64,000 nucleotides of DNA from Subtercola frigoramans (GCF_016907385.1 NZ_JAFBBU010000001.1:2728001-2792000); one strand, 5' to 3'. Shown: positions 1 through 8,746, numbered from the stretch's first letter. The notes: generated by a model from the sequence alone, not told the origin. A program made the numbers and translations.

Positions 1-289
1 CAGAAGCGTGGCTGACCTGTTCCTGGTGGGCGAAACGCATCAGGCGCAGGCCGATCATCTCGACGCCCGCCCCCCAGAGAATGCACCCGACGTCCAATGC
101 AATCTCGGGCCATTCTGCCTCGTCGCACAACACGTCCCGCCATTTGTCGCTGTGGACGTCCACCTCGAAAACCGCAGTCATCTGGTTTTCAAAATCGTCG
201 GGTGCCGCGAGCAGAGAATCGCGCAGCAATCGCACGCCCTGCACGATGTCTCCCTCCGAGATTTCACGCACCCCATCAACCACGGTCAT
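1..289 (-). CDS. Hypothetical protein, 3' end outside the window
   Basis: An open frame runs leftwards from an ATG at 287-289 for 96 codons to the window edge without a stop. The visible N-terminus begins MTVVDGVREISEGD and is acidic, with an aromatic- and Trp-containing stretch (SDKWRDVLCDEAEWPEI). I do not recognise the family. It is divergent from the xanthine dehydrogenase genes, so a link to that locus is possible but unsupported. The plus-strand frame over the same bases reads as a shadow. Confidence 0.5.
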   Translation of the reverse strand, partial: MTVVDGVREISEGDIVQGVRLLRDSLLAAPDDFENQMTAVFEVDVHSDKWRDVLCDEAEWPEIALDVGCILWGAGVEMIGLRLMRFAHQEQVSHAS

Positions 290-446
290 ACCCAGATCGT
301 AGACCGTACTCGCATCGCCGTTTCGGTTCGAACGGCGCGATCACGCGGCGGTTTACACGCCCGACACTTTTGTGGTGTTCACTGGAGCAACATCGCCGCA
401 GAGCGGTGAGGGTGCCACGAACGTCGGCACCCGCAGAAAGGGCACC

Positions 447-1250
447 GTGGATCTCAATACCGTCACCGAGGTCTCGCTTGCGAGAAGTCGCGCAGACCTG
501 TCGGCTCTGGGCCCGACCGTCGTGCCGCTGGCCGGCGGCTCCGCGCTCTACGGCGAGCCGCAGCACCACCTCACCGGGCTCGTCGACCTGATGACGCTCG
601 GCTGGCCATCGCTCACCATCGTCGAGGCAGGCCTCGAGGTCGCGGCGACGTGCACGGTGGCCGAGCTCTCCCACTTTCCCGCGCAACCGGGGTGGCGCGC
701 GCATCCGGCGTTCTACCAGTGCTGCACCGCCTTTCTGGCCGGATTCAAGGTCTGGAACGTCGCGACCGTCGGCGGTAACCTCTGCGCGGCTCTCCCGGCC
801 GGGCCGATGACCTCCCTCACAGCTGCGCTCGACGGCGAAGCGCTCGTCTGGTTGGCAGACGGCACCGAGCAGCGGATGCCCGTGACCAGCTTCATCACCG
901 GCAACAAGACCACCGTGCTGAAGCCCGGCGACGTTCTGCGTTCGATCACGCTCCCTGCGCACGCCCTCGAAGCGCGCGTCGCGTTCCGCAAGATCGCCCT
1001 CTCGCCGATCGGCCGTTCGGGGCTCGTCATTCTCGGGCGCATCGACCCCGACGACACCTTCGTGCTGACTGTCACCGGCGGCACGGTTCGGCCGATCCAG
1101 CTGCGCTACGCGACCCTACCCCCGGCAGAAACGCTGCAGGCCGCCGTACTGGCCATCACCGAGTGGTTCAGCGATGCGCACGGCGCCGCCGACTGGCGCC
1201 GGGGCGTCGCAGCAGTGCTCGCCGAAGAGATCAGGGAGGAGCTGGCATGA
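447..1250 (+). CDS. Xanthine dehydrogenase-type FAD-binding subunit (CoxM/XdhB family)
   Basis: This is the FAD subunit of a molybdenum hydroxylase, passing electrons from the Fe-S clusters to FAD. The PCMH-type FAD fold is marked by LAGGSALYG (residues 28-36) and VATVGGNLCAALPAG (105-119), matching the family's GGT and T(I/V)GGN loops. The 267-residue length is slightly below the usual 280-300. I chose GTG 447 because AGAAAGGG lies 4-5 nt upstream; an in-frame ATG at 372 has no ribosome site. The stop overlaps the next start as ATGA (1247-1250), implying translational coupling to the Fe-S/Mo subunit. The purine context favours xanthine or hypoxanthine as substrate. Confidence 0.85.
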   Translation: MDLNTVTEVSLARSRADLSALGPTVVPLAGGSALYGEPQHHLTGLVDLMTLGWPSLTIVEAGLEVAATCTVAELSHFPAQPGWRAHPAFYQCCTAFLAGFKVWNVATVGGNLCAALPAGPMTSLTAALDGEALVWLADGTEQRMPVTSFITGNKTTVLKPGDVLRSITLPAHALEARVAFRKIALSPIGRSGLVILGRIDPDDTFVLTVTGGTVRPIQLRYATLPPAETLQAAVLAITEWFSDAHGAADWRRGVAAVLAEEIREELA

Positions 1251-4200
1251 AATTCATCGTCAATGGGTCAGAACTCGAGGCCGCTCCCCGAGCCGGCCAG
1301 GTGCTGCGCACGCTGCTGCGCGAAAACGAGCACTTCGAGGTCAAAAAGGGCTGCGACACCGGCGACTGCGGCGCGTGCTCGGTGCTCGTCGACGGCACTC
1401 CGGTTCACTCCTGCGTGTACCCGGCCCACCGCATCGAAGGGCACGAGGTCACCACGGTGGCGGGCCTCGGCACACCAGAGCACCTCAGCCCGGTACAACT
1501 GAAGTTCGTCGACGCTGCCGGCTTCCAGTGCGGCTTCTGCACGGCCGGCATGGTGGTCACCGCGTCTGCCCTCGCCGCCGAGGCAGACAAGGCTGACGCA
1601 GACGAGAGACTCACCGACCCCGACGAACTGCCGCGCCTGCTGAAGAACAACCTCTGCCGCTGCACCGGCTACCGCTCGATCCACGACGCGCTGCACGGTG
1701 TCACGAACGTGACCGAGAAGTCGACAGAGAACCACGCACCGGCTCTCGAACCGCGGCTCGGAGAGATCCGCCGGCTCCGCCCGCTCAGGGGCGAGGGGAT
1801 GCCCGGCGAAACCAGCGGGCCCCGCGATCTCAGTCACACCAACGTCGGCACGCTGGACGATACCGCCGCACCAGCCGAGAGCCAGGCCACCTCCCCCTCG
1901 GTCGGCACCTCCGAACGAGCCCCCGCCGGCGCCCGCATCGTCACCGGCCAGGAGCGCTACACCCTCGACGTCGCCGTGCCGGGCTTGCTGCACCTCGTCG
2001 TTCTGAGGAGCCCGCACGCGCACGCCCGCATCGTCTCGATCGACACCACTGCCGCCGAGAACCTGCCCGGCGTGGTCGCCGTGCTCACCCACCATGACGC
2101 GCCGGAGAAATACTTCTCCACGGCCCGCCACGAGAATCGCACCGACGACCCCGATGACACCCTCGTGCTCGACTCTGTCGTGCGATTCATGGGCCAGCGG
2201 GTCGCGGTGGTCGTCGCCGAATCGGTCGGCGTCGCCGAGGAGGCCTGCCGCCTGCTCGACGTCGTCTACGAGGTTCTGCCGGCAAACTTCAACCCCGCCC
2301 TGGCGACGACCCCCGGAACCCCGCTCCTCCACGCCGACAAAGACGCCGAAGAAGCCCGCATCGCCGACCCGTCAGCCAACCTCGTGGCAGCGATGCACGG
2401 CGAATACGGCGACGTGGCCCAGGGCCTCGCCGAAGCCGACGTAACCATCACCGGCACCTGGCAGACCCAGCGCATCTCGGCGGCAGCCCTCGAGACCCAC
2501 GCCTCCATCGGCTGGATCGACGACGACGGCCGCCTGGTGATCCGCTCGAGCTCGCAGGTGCCGTTCCTCGTGCAGAAGGAGCTCGCACGCCTCGTCGACC
2601 GCGAACTCGACACGATCCGGGTCTTCACCGCCCGCGTCGGCGGCGGCTTCGGCAGCAAACAGGAGATCCAGACCGAAGACCTCGTCGCACTCGCTGTGCT
2701 GAAGACCGGCCGGCCCGTGCAGTACGAGATGACCCGCACCGACGAGTTGACCGTCGTGCCCTGCCGCCACCCGATGAACGTCACGGTCACCCTCGGTGCA
2801 TCATCCACCGGCAAACTCACCGCCTTCGCCGTGAAGGTGCTCTCTGACACCGGCGCCTACGGCAACCACGGCCCGGGCGTCATGTACCACAGCTGCTCCG
2901 AGTCGATCAGCCTCTACAACTCCCCCAACAAGCGCGTCGACGCCGAAGCGGTCTACACGAACAACATGCCCTCCGGCGCCTTTCGGGGGTACGGTCTCGG
3001 GCAGGTGATCTTCGCCATCGAATGCGCGATGGATGACCTGGCCATCCGCCTCGGAATGAACCCCTTCGAGCTGCGCCGACTCAACGCGGTCGGCCCGAAC
3101 GACCCCCTCGTCATCACTCACGTCGAGGGAGACGACCTGAGTTTCGGCGGCAGCTACGGGCTCGACCAGTGCCTCGACCTCGCACAACAGGCCCTCACCG
3201 CGGGTAACGGAGTCGAAGCACCCACCGGGGACGAGTGGCGCATCGGCGAGGGCATGGCGGCCTCGATGATCGCCACGATCCCGCCCCGCGGCCACTTCGC
3301 CGAAGCATCCATCACGCTCAGCCCGCTCGGCGAGTACACGCTGAACGTCGGCACCTCGGAGTTCGGAAACGGCACCACGACCGTGCACGCCCAGCTCGCC
3401 GCCACAGCCCTGACCACCACGGCCGACCGCATCACCGTACGCCAATCAGACACCGACCTGGTGCCCTACGACACTGGCGCCTTCGGTTCAGCGGGCACGG
3501 TCGTCGCGGGCAAGGCGTCGCTCGCCGCAGCAGCCGCGCTGGCCGGACGCCTGCGTGAGATCGCGGAATCGCTCACCGGCGTTGCCGCAGGCGAATGGAT
3601 GCTCGATTCCCACGGACTCACGACCGGCACCCGTTCCCTCTCCCTCGCCGAGCTCGCCACCGCCGTCTCCACCGCACCGGTGCCAGGCGCGGGCGATCCG
3701 GAGGGGACTGTTGCACCACCTTCCACCGTGGTCTTCAACGACGCACCAGTAGGTGAACCGTTCGAAGGCGCGGTGGCGGTCATTGAATCGACGGCGACCG
3801 GAATCACGGCCACCGGCTCGCATGCGGGTGACCACCGCTCCATCTGCTTCAACGTGCAGGCGTTCCGGGTCGCGGTCAACATCCTGACCGGCGACATCCG
3901 TATCCTCCAGTCGATCCAGGCCGCCGACGCCGGTTTCGTGATCAACCCCGAGCAGTGCCGTGGGCAGATCGAGGGAGGGGTCGCCCAGGGAATCGGCACA
4001 TCGATGTTCGAAGAGCTGAACATCGGGCCAGACGGCACTGTCACCACACGCGTGCTCCGCAATTACCACCTGCCCCAGATGGCCGACCTGCCGCCGACGG
4101 AGGTCTACTTCGCCTCGACCGCAGACGATCTGGGACCGTACGGTGCCAAGTCGATGAGCGAGGCACCGTTCAACCCCGTGGCTCCCGCTCTGGCCAACGC

Positions 4201-4279
4201 AGTGCGCAACGCGGTGGGCGTCAGACCGTACGAGCTGCCGCTGTCACGCGACAGGGTGTGGCGCATGCTGCAGGGCTGA
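1247..4279 (+). CDS. Xanthine dehydrogenase, fused 2Fe-2S and molybdopterin subunit
   Basis: This 1010-residue protein joins the small iron-sulfur and large molybdenum subunits of a xanthine oxidase-family enzyme. Cys36, 41, 44 and 56 bind the ferredoxin-type cluster, and Cys95, 98, 137 and 139 (CGFC and CRC) the second. A linker of about 60-70 residues leads to the hammerhead domain (about 230-340) and Mo-cofactor domains with GGGFGSKQE, AFRGYGLGQ and, near the C-terminus, GAKSMSEAP, whose Glu is the likely catalytic base. FAD is on the separate upstream subunit, so the fusion omits the middle domain of eukaryotic XDH. With uricase and allantoinase nearby, the likely reaction is hypoxanthine/xanthine to urate. 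ATG 1247 overlaps the preceding stop. Confidence 0.88.
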   Translation: MKFIVNGSELEAAPRAGQVLRTLLRENEHFEVKKGCDTGDCGACSVLVDGTPVHSCVYPAHRIEGHEVTTVAGLGTPEHLSPVQLKFVDAAGFQCGFCTAGMVVTASALAAEADKADADERLTDPDELPRLLKNNLCRCTGYRSIHDALHGVTNVTEKSTENHAPALEPRLGEIRRLRPLRGEGMPGETSGPRDLSHTNVGTLDDTAAPAESQATSPSVGTSERAPAGARIVTGQERYTLDVAVPGLLHLVVLRSPHAHARIVSIDTTAAENLPGVVAVLTHHDAPEKYFSTARHENRTDDPDDTLVLDSVVRFMGQRVAVVVAESVGVAEEACRLLDVVYEVLPANFNPALATTPGTPLLHADKDAEEARIADPSANLVAAMHGEYGDVAQGLAEADVTITGTWQTQRISAAALETHASIGWIDDDGRLVIRSSSQVPFLVQKELARLVDRELDTIRVFTARVGGGFGSKQEIQTEDLVALAVLKTGRPVQYEMTRTDELTVVPCRHPMNVTVTLGASSTGKLTAFAVKVLSDTGAYGNHGPGVMYHSCSESISLYNSPNKRVDAEAVYTNNMPSGAFRGYGLGQVIFAIECAMDDLAIRLGMNPFELRRLNAVGPNDPLVITHVEGDDLSFGGSYGLDQCLDLAQQALTAGNGVEAPTGDEWRIGEGMAASMIATIPPRGHFAEASITLSPLGEYTLNVGTSEFGNGTTTVHAQLAATALTTTADRITVRQSDTDLVPYDTGAFGSAGTVVAGKASLAAAAALAGRLREIAESLTGVAAGEWMLDSHGLTTGTRSLSLAELATAVSTAPVPGAGDPEGTVAPPSTVVFNDAPVGEPFEGAVAVIESTATGITATGSHAGDHRSICFNVQAFRVAVNILTGDIRILQSIQAADAGFVINPEQCRGQIEGGVAQGIGTSMFEELNIGPDGTVTTRVLRNYHLPQMADLPPTEVYFASTADDLGPYGAKSMSEAPFNPVAPALANAVRNAVGVRPYELPLSRDRVWRMLQG

Positions 4280-4292
4280 GCCGGGCATCCGG

Positions 4293-5516
4293 TTATATGC
4301 CGTGCGCGGCATGGATCGCTTGATCTGCCTCGGAGGAGCGGTGAATCGGGCCCTCCGTCTGCGCGAGACGGCGGCCTGACGCCCCGTTCTTGGCAGCCAG
4401 CACCTCGGCCAGGATCGACACGGCAGTCTCCTCAGGAGAGCTCGCGCCGAGGTCGAGGCCGATCGGCGAATGCAGGGCAGCGAGCTCGGCTGCCGAAAGG
4501 CTCTGTCTGAGCGCCGCCAGCCGGCGTTCGTGCGTCTTTCGTGAACCCATCGCTCCGACATAGGCAATCGGCAGCCGCAGGGCGACCTCGAGCAGCGGCA
4601 CGTCGAACTTGTCGTCGTGCGTCAACACGCACACGACGGTTCGCGCGTCGATCTCGGTGCGGGCGAGGTAATCGGAGGGCCATTCGACCACTACCTCAGA
4701 CGCTGCCGGAAAGCGGGCGGCGGTCGCGAACACGGGCCTGGCGTCGCAGATCGTCACCCGGTAGCCCAGCAGGGCGGCAGCGGCCGAGAGCGCTGAGGAG
4801 AAGTCGACGGCACCGAAGATGATCATTCGGGGCGGGGTTGCCCGCACGGTGAAGAGCACGTCGAGGGGGCCCTCTTCGCAGTCGACTGTGACGCGGCCCG
4901 TCCGGCCGGCCGAGATCCGCGAGGCGAGCTCTGCGAGAAGCCGACGGGTGGTCGTCGGTGAGAGGTGACCTCCCTGTGAGGGCTCAACGCCACCGGCCAA
5001 CACCGCACCGAGCACGCTGCCACGGGGCTCGACTCCCCCAGGCTCGACTCCGCCAGGCTCGACTCCGCCAGGCTCGACTCCGCCAGGCTCGACTCCGCCA
5101 GGCTGGATTCCGCCAGGCGAACCCCCGCCCACATCAACCGCCAATCCGGCCGGTTGCCCCTCGGCTGCCGCAGCCAACTCGGCCAGGAGCGGTGCCGGAG
5201 AGGCGGAGTCGAGCACCTGGACGAGCACCTCGATGTGACCACCACAGGCCAGGCCGACGGCAAACGCGTCATCGTCGGTGTACCCGAATTCTTCGAGTCG
5301 GGGCACCCCCGTGAGCAGCACCTCCTGGCACGCCTCGTAGACGGCACCCTCGACGCACCCCCCGGAGATGCTCCCGATCACCGAGCCGGCCTCGTCGACG
5401 GCCATGGCTGTTCCGAGGCTGCGAGGAGCGCTGCCGTCGATCCGGGTAACGGTGGCGACGGCGACCCGCTGGCCTGCGGTTACGCGTGCGAGCAGAGCTT
5501 CGGCCAGTTCGAGCAT
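4293..5516 (-). CDS. xdhC: XdhC/CoxI-family molybdenum cofactor sulfurylation factor
   Basis: XdhC proteins bind molybdenum cofactor, promote its sulfuration and insert it into xanthine dehydrogenase. The N-terminal XdhC domain contains ISGGCVEG. The C-terminal Rossmann domain contains MIIFGAVDFS, LTHDDKFDVPLL and AYVGAMGSRKTH. Between them lies a low-complexity linker made of a 15-bp tandem repeat coding for GGVEP units. At 407 residues it is longer than many homologues because of that linker. It converges on the XDH subunits with only 13 bp between stops. The start ATG has GAGAGGTGAG upstream. Confidence 0.88.
   Translation of the reverse strand: MLELAEALLARVTAGQRVAVATVTRIDGSAPRSLGTAMAVDEAGSVIGSISGGCVEGAVYEACQEVLLTGVPRLEEFGYTDDDAFAVGLACGGHIEVLVQVLDSASPAPLLAELAAAAEGQPAGLAVDVGGGSPGGIQPGGVEPGGVEPGGVEPGGVEPGGVEPRGSVLGAVLAGGVEPSQGGHLSPTTTRRLLAELASRISAGRTGRVTVDCEEGPLDVLFTVRATPPRMIIFGAVDFSSALSAAAALLGYRVTICDARPVFATAARFPAASEVVVEWPSDYLARTEIDARTVVCVLTHDDKFDVPLLEVALRLPIAYVGAMGSRKTHERRLAALRQSLSAAELAALHSPIGLDLGASSPEETAVSILAEVLAAKNGASGRRLAQTEGPIHRSSEADQAIHAAHGI
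5026..5115. repeat. 15-bp tandem repeat inside xdhC, six units
   Basis: The unit GGCTCGACTCCGCCA occurs six times head to tail: 5026-5040 with one change, four exact copies at 5041-5100, and 5101-5115 with two changes. Read on the minus strand it encodes GGVEP repeats in the interdomain linker. The perfect central copies point to recent slippage expansion, and the 15-bp period keeps the frame. Confidence 0.95.
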
Positions 5517-5553
5517 CCGGTCTCACCTCTCATCGTCGGCATCAGGGGTCTGC

Positions 5554-5606
5554 GTGTCAGGTCTAGGCCGGACCATCAGCCATGCCAGTCGTCATGAGCC
5601 TGACAC
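5554..5606. promoter_or_regulatory. Possible operator between xdhC and the deaminase-like gene
   Basis: An 8-bp perfect inverted repeat, GTGTCAGG (5554-5561) and CCTGACAC (5599-5606), lies in the divergent promoter region. TTAGAA at 5616-5621 sits just upstream of ATG 5629, where no ribosome site is visible, so the rightward mRNA may be leaderless. The regulator is unknown. Confidence 0.35.
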
Positions 5607-5628
5607 AAAAGAATGTTAGAACTCATTC

Positions 5629-6951
5629 ATGCTCACGATCCACGGCGCCGTCTCCACGTTCATCGATGAAACCACAGAAATGTCGGATGACCTGTACTTC
5701 GAGGGCGGGGTGGTCGTCGATGCACCCGGCGCAGGCGCGCCAGACACGTCCGCTCTCGAGCGTCTGGATGCGACGGGCTGCGTCGTCACGCCGGGCCTGG
5801 TCAATGCCCACCACCACCTTCTGCAGACGGCGTTCCGAACTCTTCCCGGAACCCGAGGGGTCGCGATGACGACCTGGTTGCCCACCATGGCCGCATCATA
5901 TGCCGCCGTCGGCATCGACCCAGAGCTCTCCCACGCGGCCGCCATGGCCGGTGTCGCGGAAGGCCTGCTCAGCGGGGTCACCACCGTAGCCGACCATCAC
6001 CTGACCTGGCCGTCGGGCTGCGATTCGGTGGGCATCGCCCGGGCCACGGCGAGCGCGGCCGCAGAACTCGGCGGCCGGCTCGTCTTCGTACGCGGCTCGG
6101 CCAGGGACGACGCCGAAGAGGCCGCGGCCTCGGCTGAGGCAATCGTGGTTGCCCTGGTTCCGGGCACCCTCAACGGCGTGAGCTCCGGCGGCATGCTGCA
6201 GGTCGCGGTCGGCCCCGCCGGCGTCCACAGCGACAGCCCGGAGACCTTCCGTCTCTTCGGCGAACTCGCCGAACGCTTCGGGCTCCGCCGTCGCACCCAG
6301 GCCAACGAGCAGGTCGACGTGGTCATCGCTCTCGAGAAGTACGGGCGCAGGCCGCTGGAACTTCTGGAGGAGTGGGGCTGGCTCGCACCAGACGTCACGC
6401 TCGCTCACCTCTGCGCCGTCACTCCCGAGGAGATCGCGCGCCTGGCCGCGAGCGGCGTGACTGCAACCCACGCGCCGGGCTGCGACCTGCCGATGGGCTG
6501 GGGAATTGCTCCTGTCGCCGCCCTCAGGGAGGCCGGGATCGTCGTTGGTCTCGGAACAAGCGGCGGCGGCAGCAACGACGCCGGTCACCTGCTTGCCGAT
6601 GCGCGCCTGGCGATGCAGGTCGCGCCTCTGGTCGGGCCACCGCTTGCCGCGCGCGAGGTGATCGGCATGGCGACGAAGGGGTCCGCGCTGGGGCTCGGCC
6701 GCCCGGAGCTCGGCTCACTCACCCTCGGTGACGCAGCCGACGCCTGCGTCTGGGACGTCTCGGGTGTCGCCGATGCCGCTGTCGCCGACCCGATCGCCGG
6801 GCTGCTCTGGGCCTCGCCCGGCCGACGCCCGAAACACGTCGTCGTCGCCGGCCGGGTCGTCGTGCGCGACTACCGCCTGGTCGAGCACGACGAACGCTCC
6901 ATCGCAGTCACCCTCGAGGACCTCCTGGCCTCCCGCCGTCACGCCGGCTGA
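5629..6951 (+). CDS. 8-oxoguanine deaminase-like amidohydrolase with altered metal site
   Basis: The 440-residue protein has the cytosine/8-oxoguanine deaminase branch of the amidohydrolase fold: NAHHHLLQT with HxH at 61/63, LAHLCAVTPEE (His260) and the C-terminal composite domain. Two normal metal ligands are changed. The strand-5 HLAE-type motif reads TQANE, with Gln224 in place of His but Glu227 kept. The strand-8 GVDGSASND motif reads GTSGGGSND, with Ser311 in place of Asp. Its position beside xdhC suggests purine deamination, but the enzyme may be inactive, use a different metal arrangement, or have another role. The stop codon lies within a dispersed palindromic repeat. Confidence 0.7.
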   Translation: MLTIHGAVSTFIDETTEMSDDLYFEGGVVVDAPGAGAPDTSALERLDATGCVVTPGLVNAHHHLLQTAFRTLPGTRGVAMTTWLPTMAASYAAVGIDPELSHAAAMAGVAEGLLSGVTTVADHHLTWPSGCDSVGIARATASAAAELGGRLVFVRGSARDDAEEAAASAEAIVVALVPGTLNGVSSGGMLQVAVGPAGVHSDSPETFRLFGELAERFGLRRRTQANEQVDVVIALEKYGRRPLELLEEWGWLAPDVTLAHLCAVTPEEIARLAASGVTATHAPGCDLPMGWGIAPVAALREAGIVVGLGTSGGGSNDAGHLLADARLAMQVAPLVGPPLAAREVIGMATKGSALGLGRPELGSLTLGDAADACVWDVSGVADAAVADPIAGLLWASPGRRPKHVVVAGRVVVRDYRLVEHDERSIAVTLEDLLASRRHAG

Positions 6952-7026
6952 GTAGGCCGAAGGCCGTATCGAAGGCCCCACGCATCCGGGTTTCGATACG
7001 CAGCACAGCTGCTACTCAACCAGCGT
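6948..7026. repeat. Dispersed palindromic repeat, paired halves (copy a)
   Basis: A left half (TGAGTAGGCC...GTATCGAA) faces a right half (GGTTTCGATACG-variable hairpin-CTACTCAACCAGCG). It overlaps the stop of the preceding amidohydrolase gene and fills the gap to the convergent reductase gene, so it may also act as a terminator. Confidence 0.8.
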
Positions 7027-7031
7027 TGGGC

Positions 7032-7991
7032 CTACAGCTCGAGTACCAGCCTCGGGCACGCCGCGCGCGACACGCAGATCATCATCACTTCGTTGTCGGC
7101 CTGCTCTTCGGGGGTCAGCACCGAATCGCGGTGGTCGACCTCGCCGGAGAGGACCGGGGTCTCGCAGGTTCCACACGTTCCTTCGCGGCACGACGAGAGA
7201 ACCAGCACCCCCGCCTCCTCCACCACCTCGAGAATCGTCTTCTCCGGCGGCACGGTCAGCGTCAGTCCAGACAGCTCCAACTCCACCTCGAACGACTCCT
7301 CGCGCACGGGCGCGCCCACATCGCGCGCCTCGAACCGCTCCACCCTCAGCCTGCCGGAGGGCCAGTCGTGCGCAAGCTCGAGCGCAGCATCCAGCAGTCT
7401 CGTCGGGCCGCAGCAGTACACCAGGGTCGAATCGTCGACATCAGCGAAGAGGGCGTCGAGCGCGAGCCGCTCGCCCACATCGCTCGCGTAGATGTCCACA
7501 CGCTCCGGATGCCCGGCCCGCAGCTCGCGCGCGAACGCCATTGCTCCTTCTGACCGGCCCGCGTAGGCGAGCGTCCAGTCGGCTCCTGCGGCATCAGCAG
7601 CACGGATCATCGACAGTAAGGGCGTTATTCCGATGCCCCCCGCCACGAACACGTACCGCTCGGACTCGTCGAAGACGAAGTGGTTGAGCGGGCCGCGGAC
7701 CCTGAGCGTGTGACCGGCAGAGAGAGCCGTGTGCACAAACTCCGAGCCGCCCCTGCCCGCAGCTTCGCGGAGGACGGCGATCTGCCACCGGCTCGTGTCT
7801 GCGGGGTCTGAGCAGAGCGAGTACTGTCGCTCGACGCCCGGTGAGAGCACAAGATCGATGTGGGCCCCCGGCGACCAGGCCGGAAAGACCGCGCCATCCG
7901 CGCGCTCGAGGGTGACCAGCAGCACGTCAGAGGCGACCACAGCCAGCTCCGTCACTGTTGCGTCGAATTCCTCGAGAACATGCACGGTCAT
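7032..7991 (-). CDS. VanB-type ferredoxin/flavin reductase component
   Basis: The 319-residue protein has the phthalate dioxygenase reductase order: a flavin-binding barrel (ERQYSLCSDP, about 55-65), an NAD-binding domain (YVFVAGGIGITPLLSMI) and a C-terminal plant-type 2Fe-2S domain (SSCREGTCGTCET plus a later Cys). Such proteins pass NAD(P)H electrons to a Rieske oxygenase, often for O- or N-demethylation. No oxygenase subunit is in the window, so its partner is unknown. The start at 7991 overlaps the upstream regulator's stop as ATGA, so the two are co-translated. Confidence 0.85.
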   Translation of the reverse strand: MTVHVLEEFDATVTELAVVASDVLLVTLERADGAVFPAWSPGAHIDLVLSPGVERQYSLCSDPADTSRWQIAVLREAAGRGGSEFVHTALSAGHTLRVRGPLNHFVFDESERYVFVAGGIGITPLLSMIRAADAAGADWTLAYAGRSEGAMAFARELRAGHPERVDIYASDVGERLALDALFADVDDSTLVYCCGPTRLLDAALELAHDWPSGRLRVERFEARDVGAPVREESFEVELELSGLTLTVPPEKTILEVVEEAGVLVLSSCREGTCGTCETPVLSGEVDHRDSVLTPEEQADNEVMMICVSRAACPRLVLEL

Positions 7992-8731
7992 CGCGCGCCT
8001 GCCGGGAGAGCAGATGCGATAACCGTTGCCACCGGCACGTCGTTGGTCTTGCTGAAGTGCGCAGCCGTCGACTCCGTGCTCCACACGGTGGTGCGAGCGG
8101 GGGCGATGGTGTCTGCGGGCACGAATCGCTGTTTGACGATGAAGAGTCGGTACGGCTGCCCGTCACCCGACCTCCAACGGTGCGAGGTGCCCCCGGTGTA
8201 GTAGAGCGAGTCGCCCGCCCGGAGCTCGTGAATGCCGGTTTCACCCAGGTCGACGATGATGGTGCCGTCGACAACTGTCACGAATTCGTCTTCGGCGTGG
8301 CGGTAGTAGTCGCCGAACGACGTGTTTGCCCCGCGGAACTCCATCGGCTGGAACTTCGCCGTGCCATCAACCAGAAGGCGCCCCTCCCCTTCGGCGTAAG
8401 GCCCGGTTGTGCCCTCGTTCGAGCGGATGACGATGGCACCGCAACGGTCGGTGTGAACACCTGCGTCAGCCCGCACCTCGCGAATGCGCGACACATCGGC
8501 AGCGCCGGCCAGGAGGTCGAGTTGGCTCGTCTCGAGAGCCCGTGCGATCCTCTCGAGCGACGACATGCTCGGTCGGGCGTGCCCACGCTCGAGCTGGCTC
8601 AGGAATGGATGCGACAGGTCGGAGAGTTTGGCGAGTTCGACGAGAGTCAGCCCCCGCGACAGGCGGGCAGCGCGGATGGTGACACCCAGCTGCAGCGTCT
8701 GCAGATCGAGTGCTTCGGTGATGGCTGGAAT
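7988..8731 (-). CDS. XRE-type HTH regulator with C-terminal cupin domain, AUU start
   Basis: The frame encodes an N-terminal XRE helix-turn-helix (LGVTIRAARLSRGLTLVELA followed by LSHPFLSQLERGHARPS) and a C-terminal cupin (HAEDEFVTVVDGTI, LRAGDSLYYTGGTSHRW). The first ATG, at 8566, would remove the whole HTH. An in-frame stop lies at 8753-8755, and the only well-placed initiator between is ATT at 8729-8731, six bases after AAAAGGAGG. No ATG, GTG or TTG is available in that interval. The resulting length is 247 residues. It likely senses a small ligand in the cupin and controls its own operon and the divergent catabolic operon. Confidence 0.78.
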   Translation of the reverse strand: MPAITEALDLQTLQLGVTIRAARLSRGLTLVELAKLSDLSHPFLSQLERGHARPSMSSLERIARALETSQLDLLAGAADVSRIREVRADAGVHTDRCGAIVIRSNEGTTGPYAEGEGRLLVDGTAKFQPMEFRGANTSFGDYYRHAEDEFVTVVDGTIIVDLGETGIHELRAGDSLYYTGGTSHRWRSGDGQPYRLFIVKQRFVPADTIAPARTTVWSTESTAAHFSKTNDVPVATVIASALPAGAR

Positions 8732-8737
8732 GACGGA

Positions 8738-8746
8738 CCTCCTTTT
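8738..8746 (-). promoter_or_regulatory. Strong ribosome-binding site preceding an ATT start
   Basis: AAAAGGAGG lies exactly six bases before ATT 8731-8729. It is the best Shine-Dalgarno match in this intergenic region and decides the non-canonical start of the HTH-cupin gene. Confidence 0.7.

Noticed and set aside
8..409. Plus-strand open frame of 133 codons at the window start
   Set aside because: It is the shadow of the minus-strand frame ending in ATG 289, overlaps the XDH promoter region and has no ribosome site or recognisable domain.
372..446. ATG 372 as start of the FAD subunit
   Set aside because: No ribosome site precedes it and the extra 25 residues do not resemble the family N-terminus; GTG 447 has AGAAAGGG.
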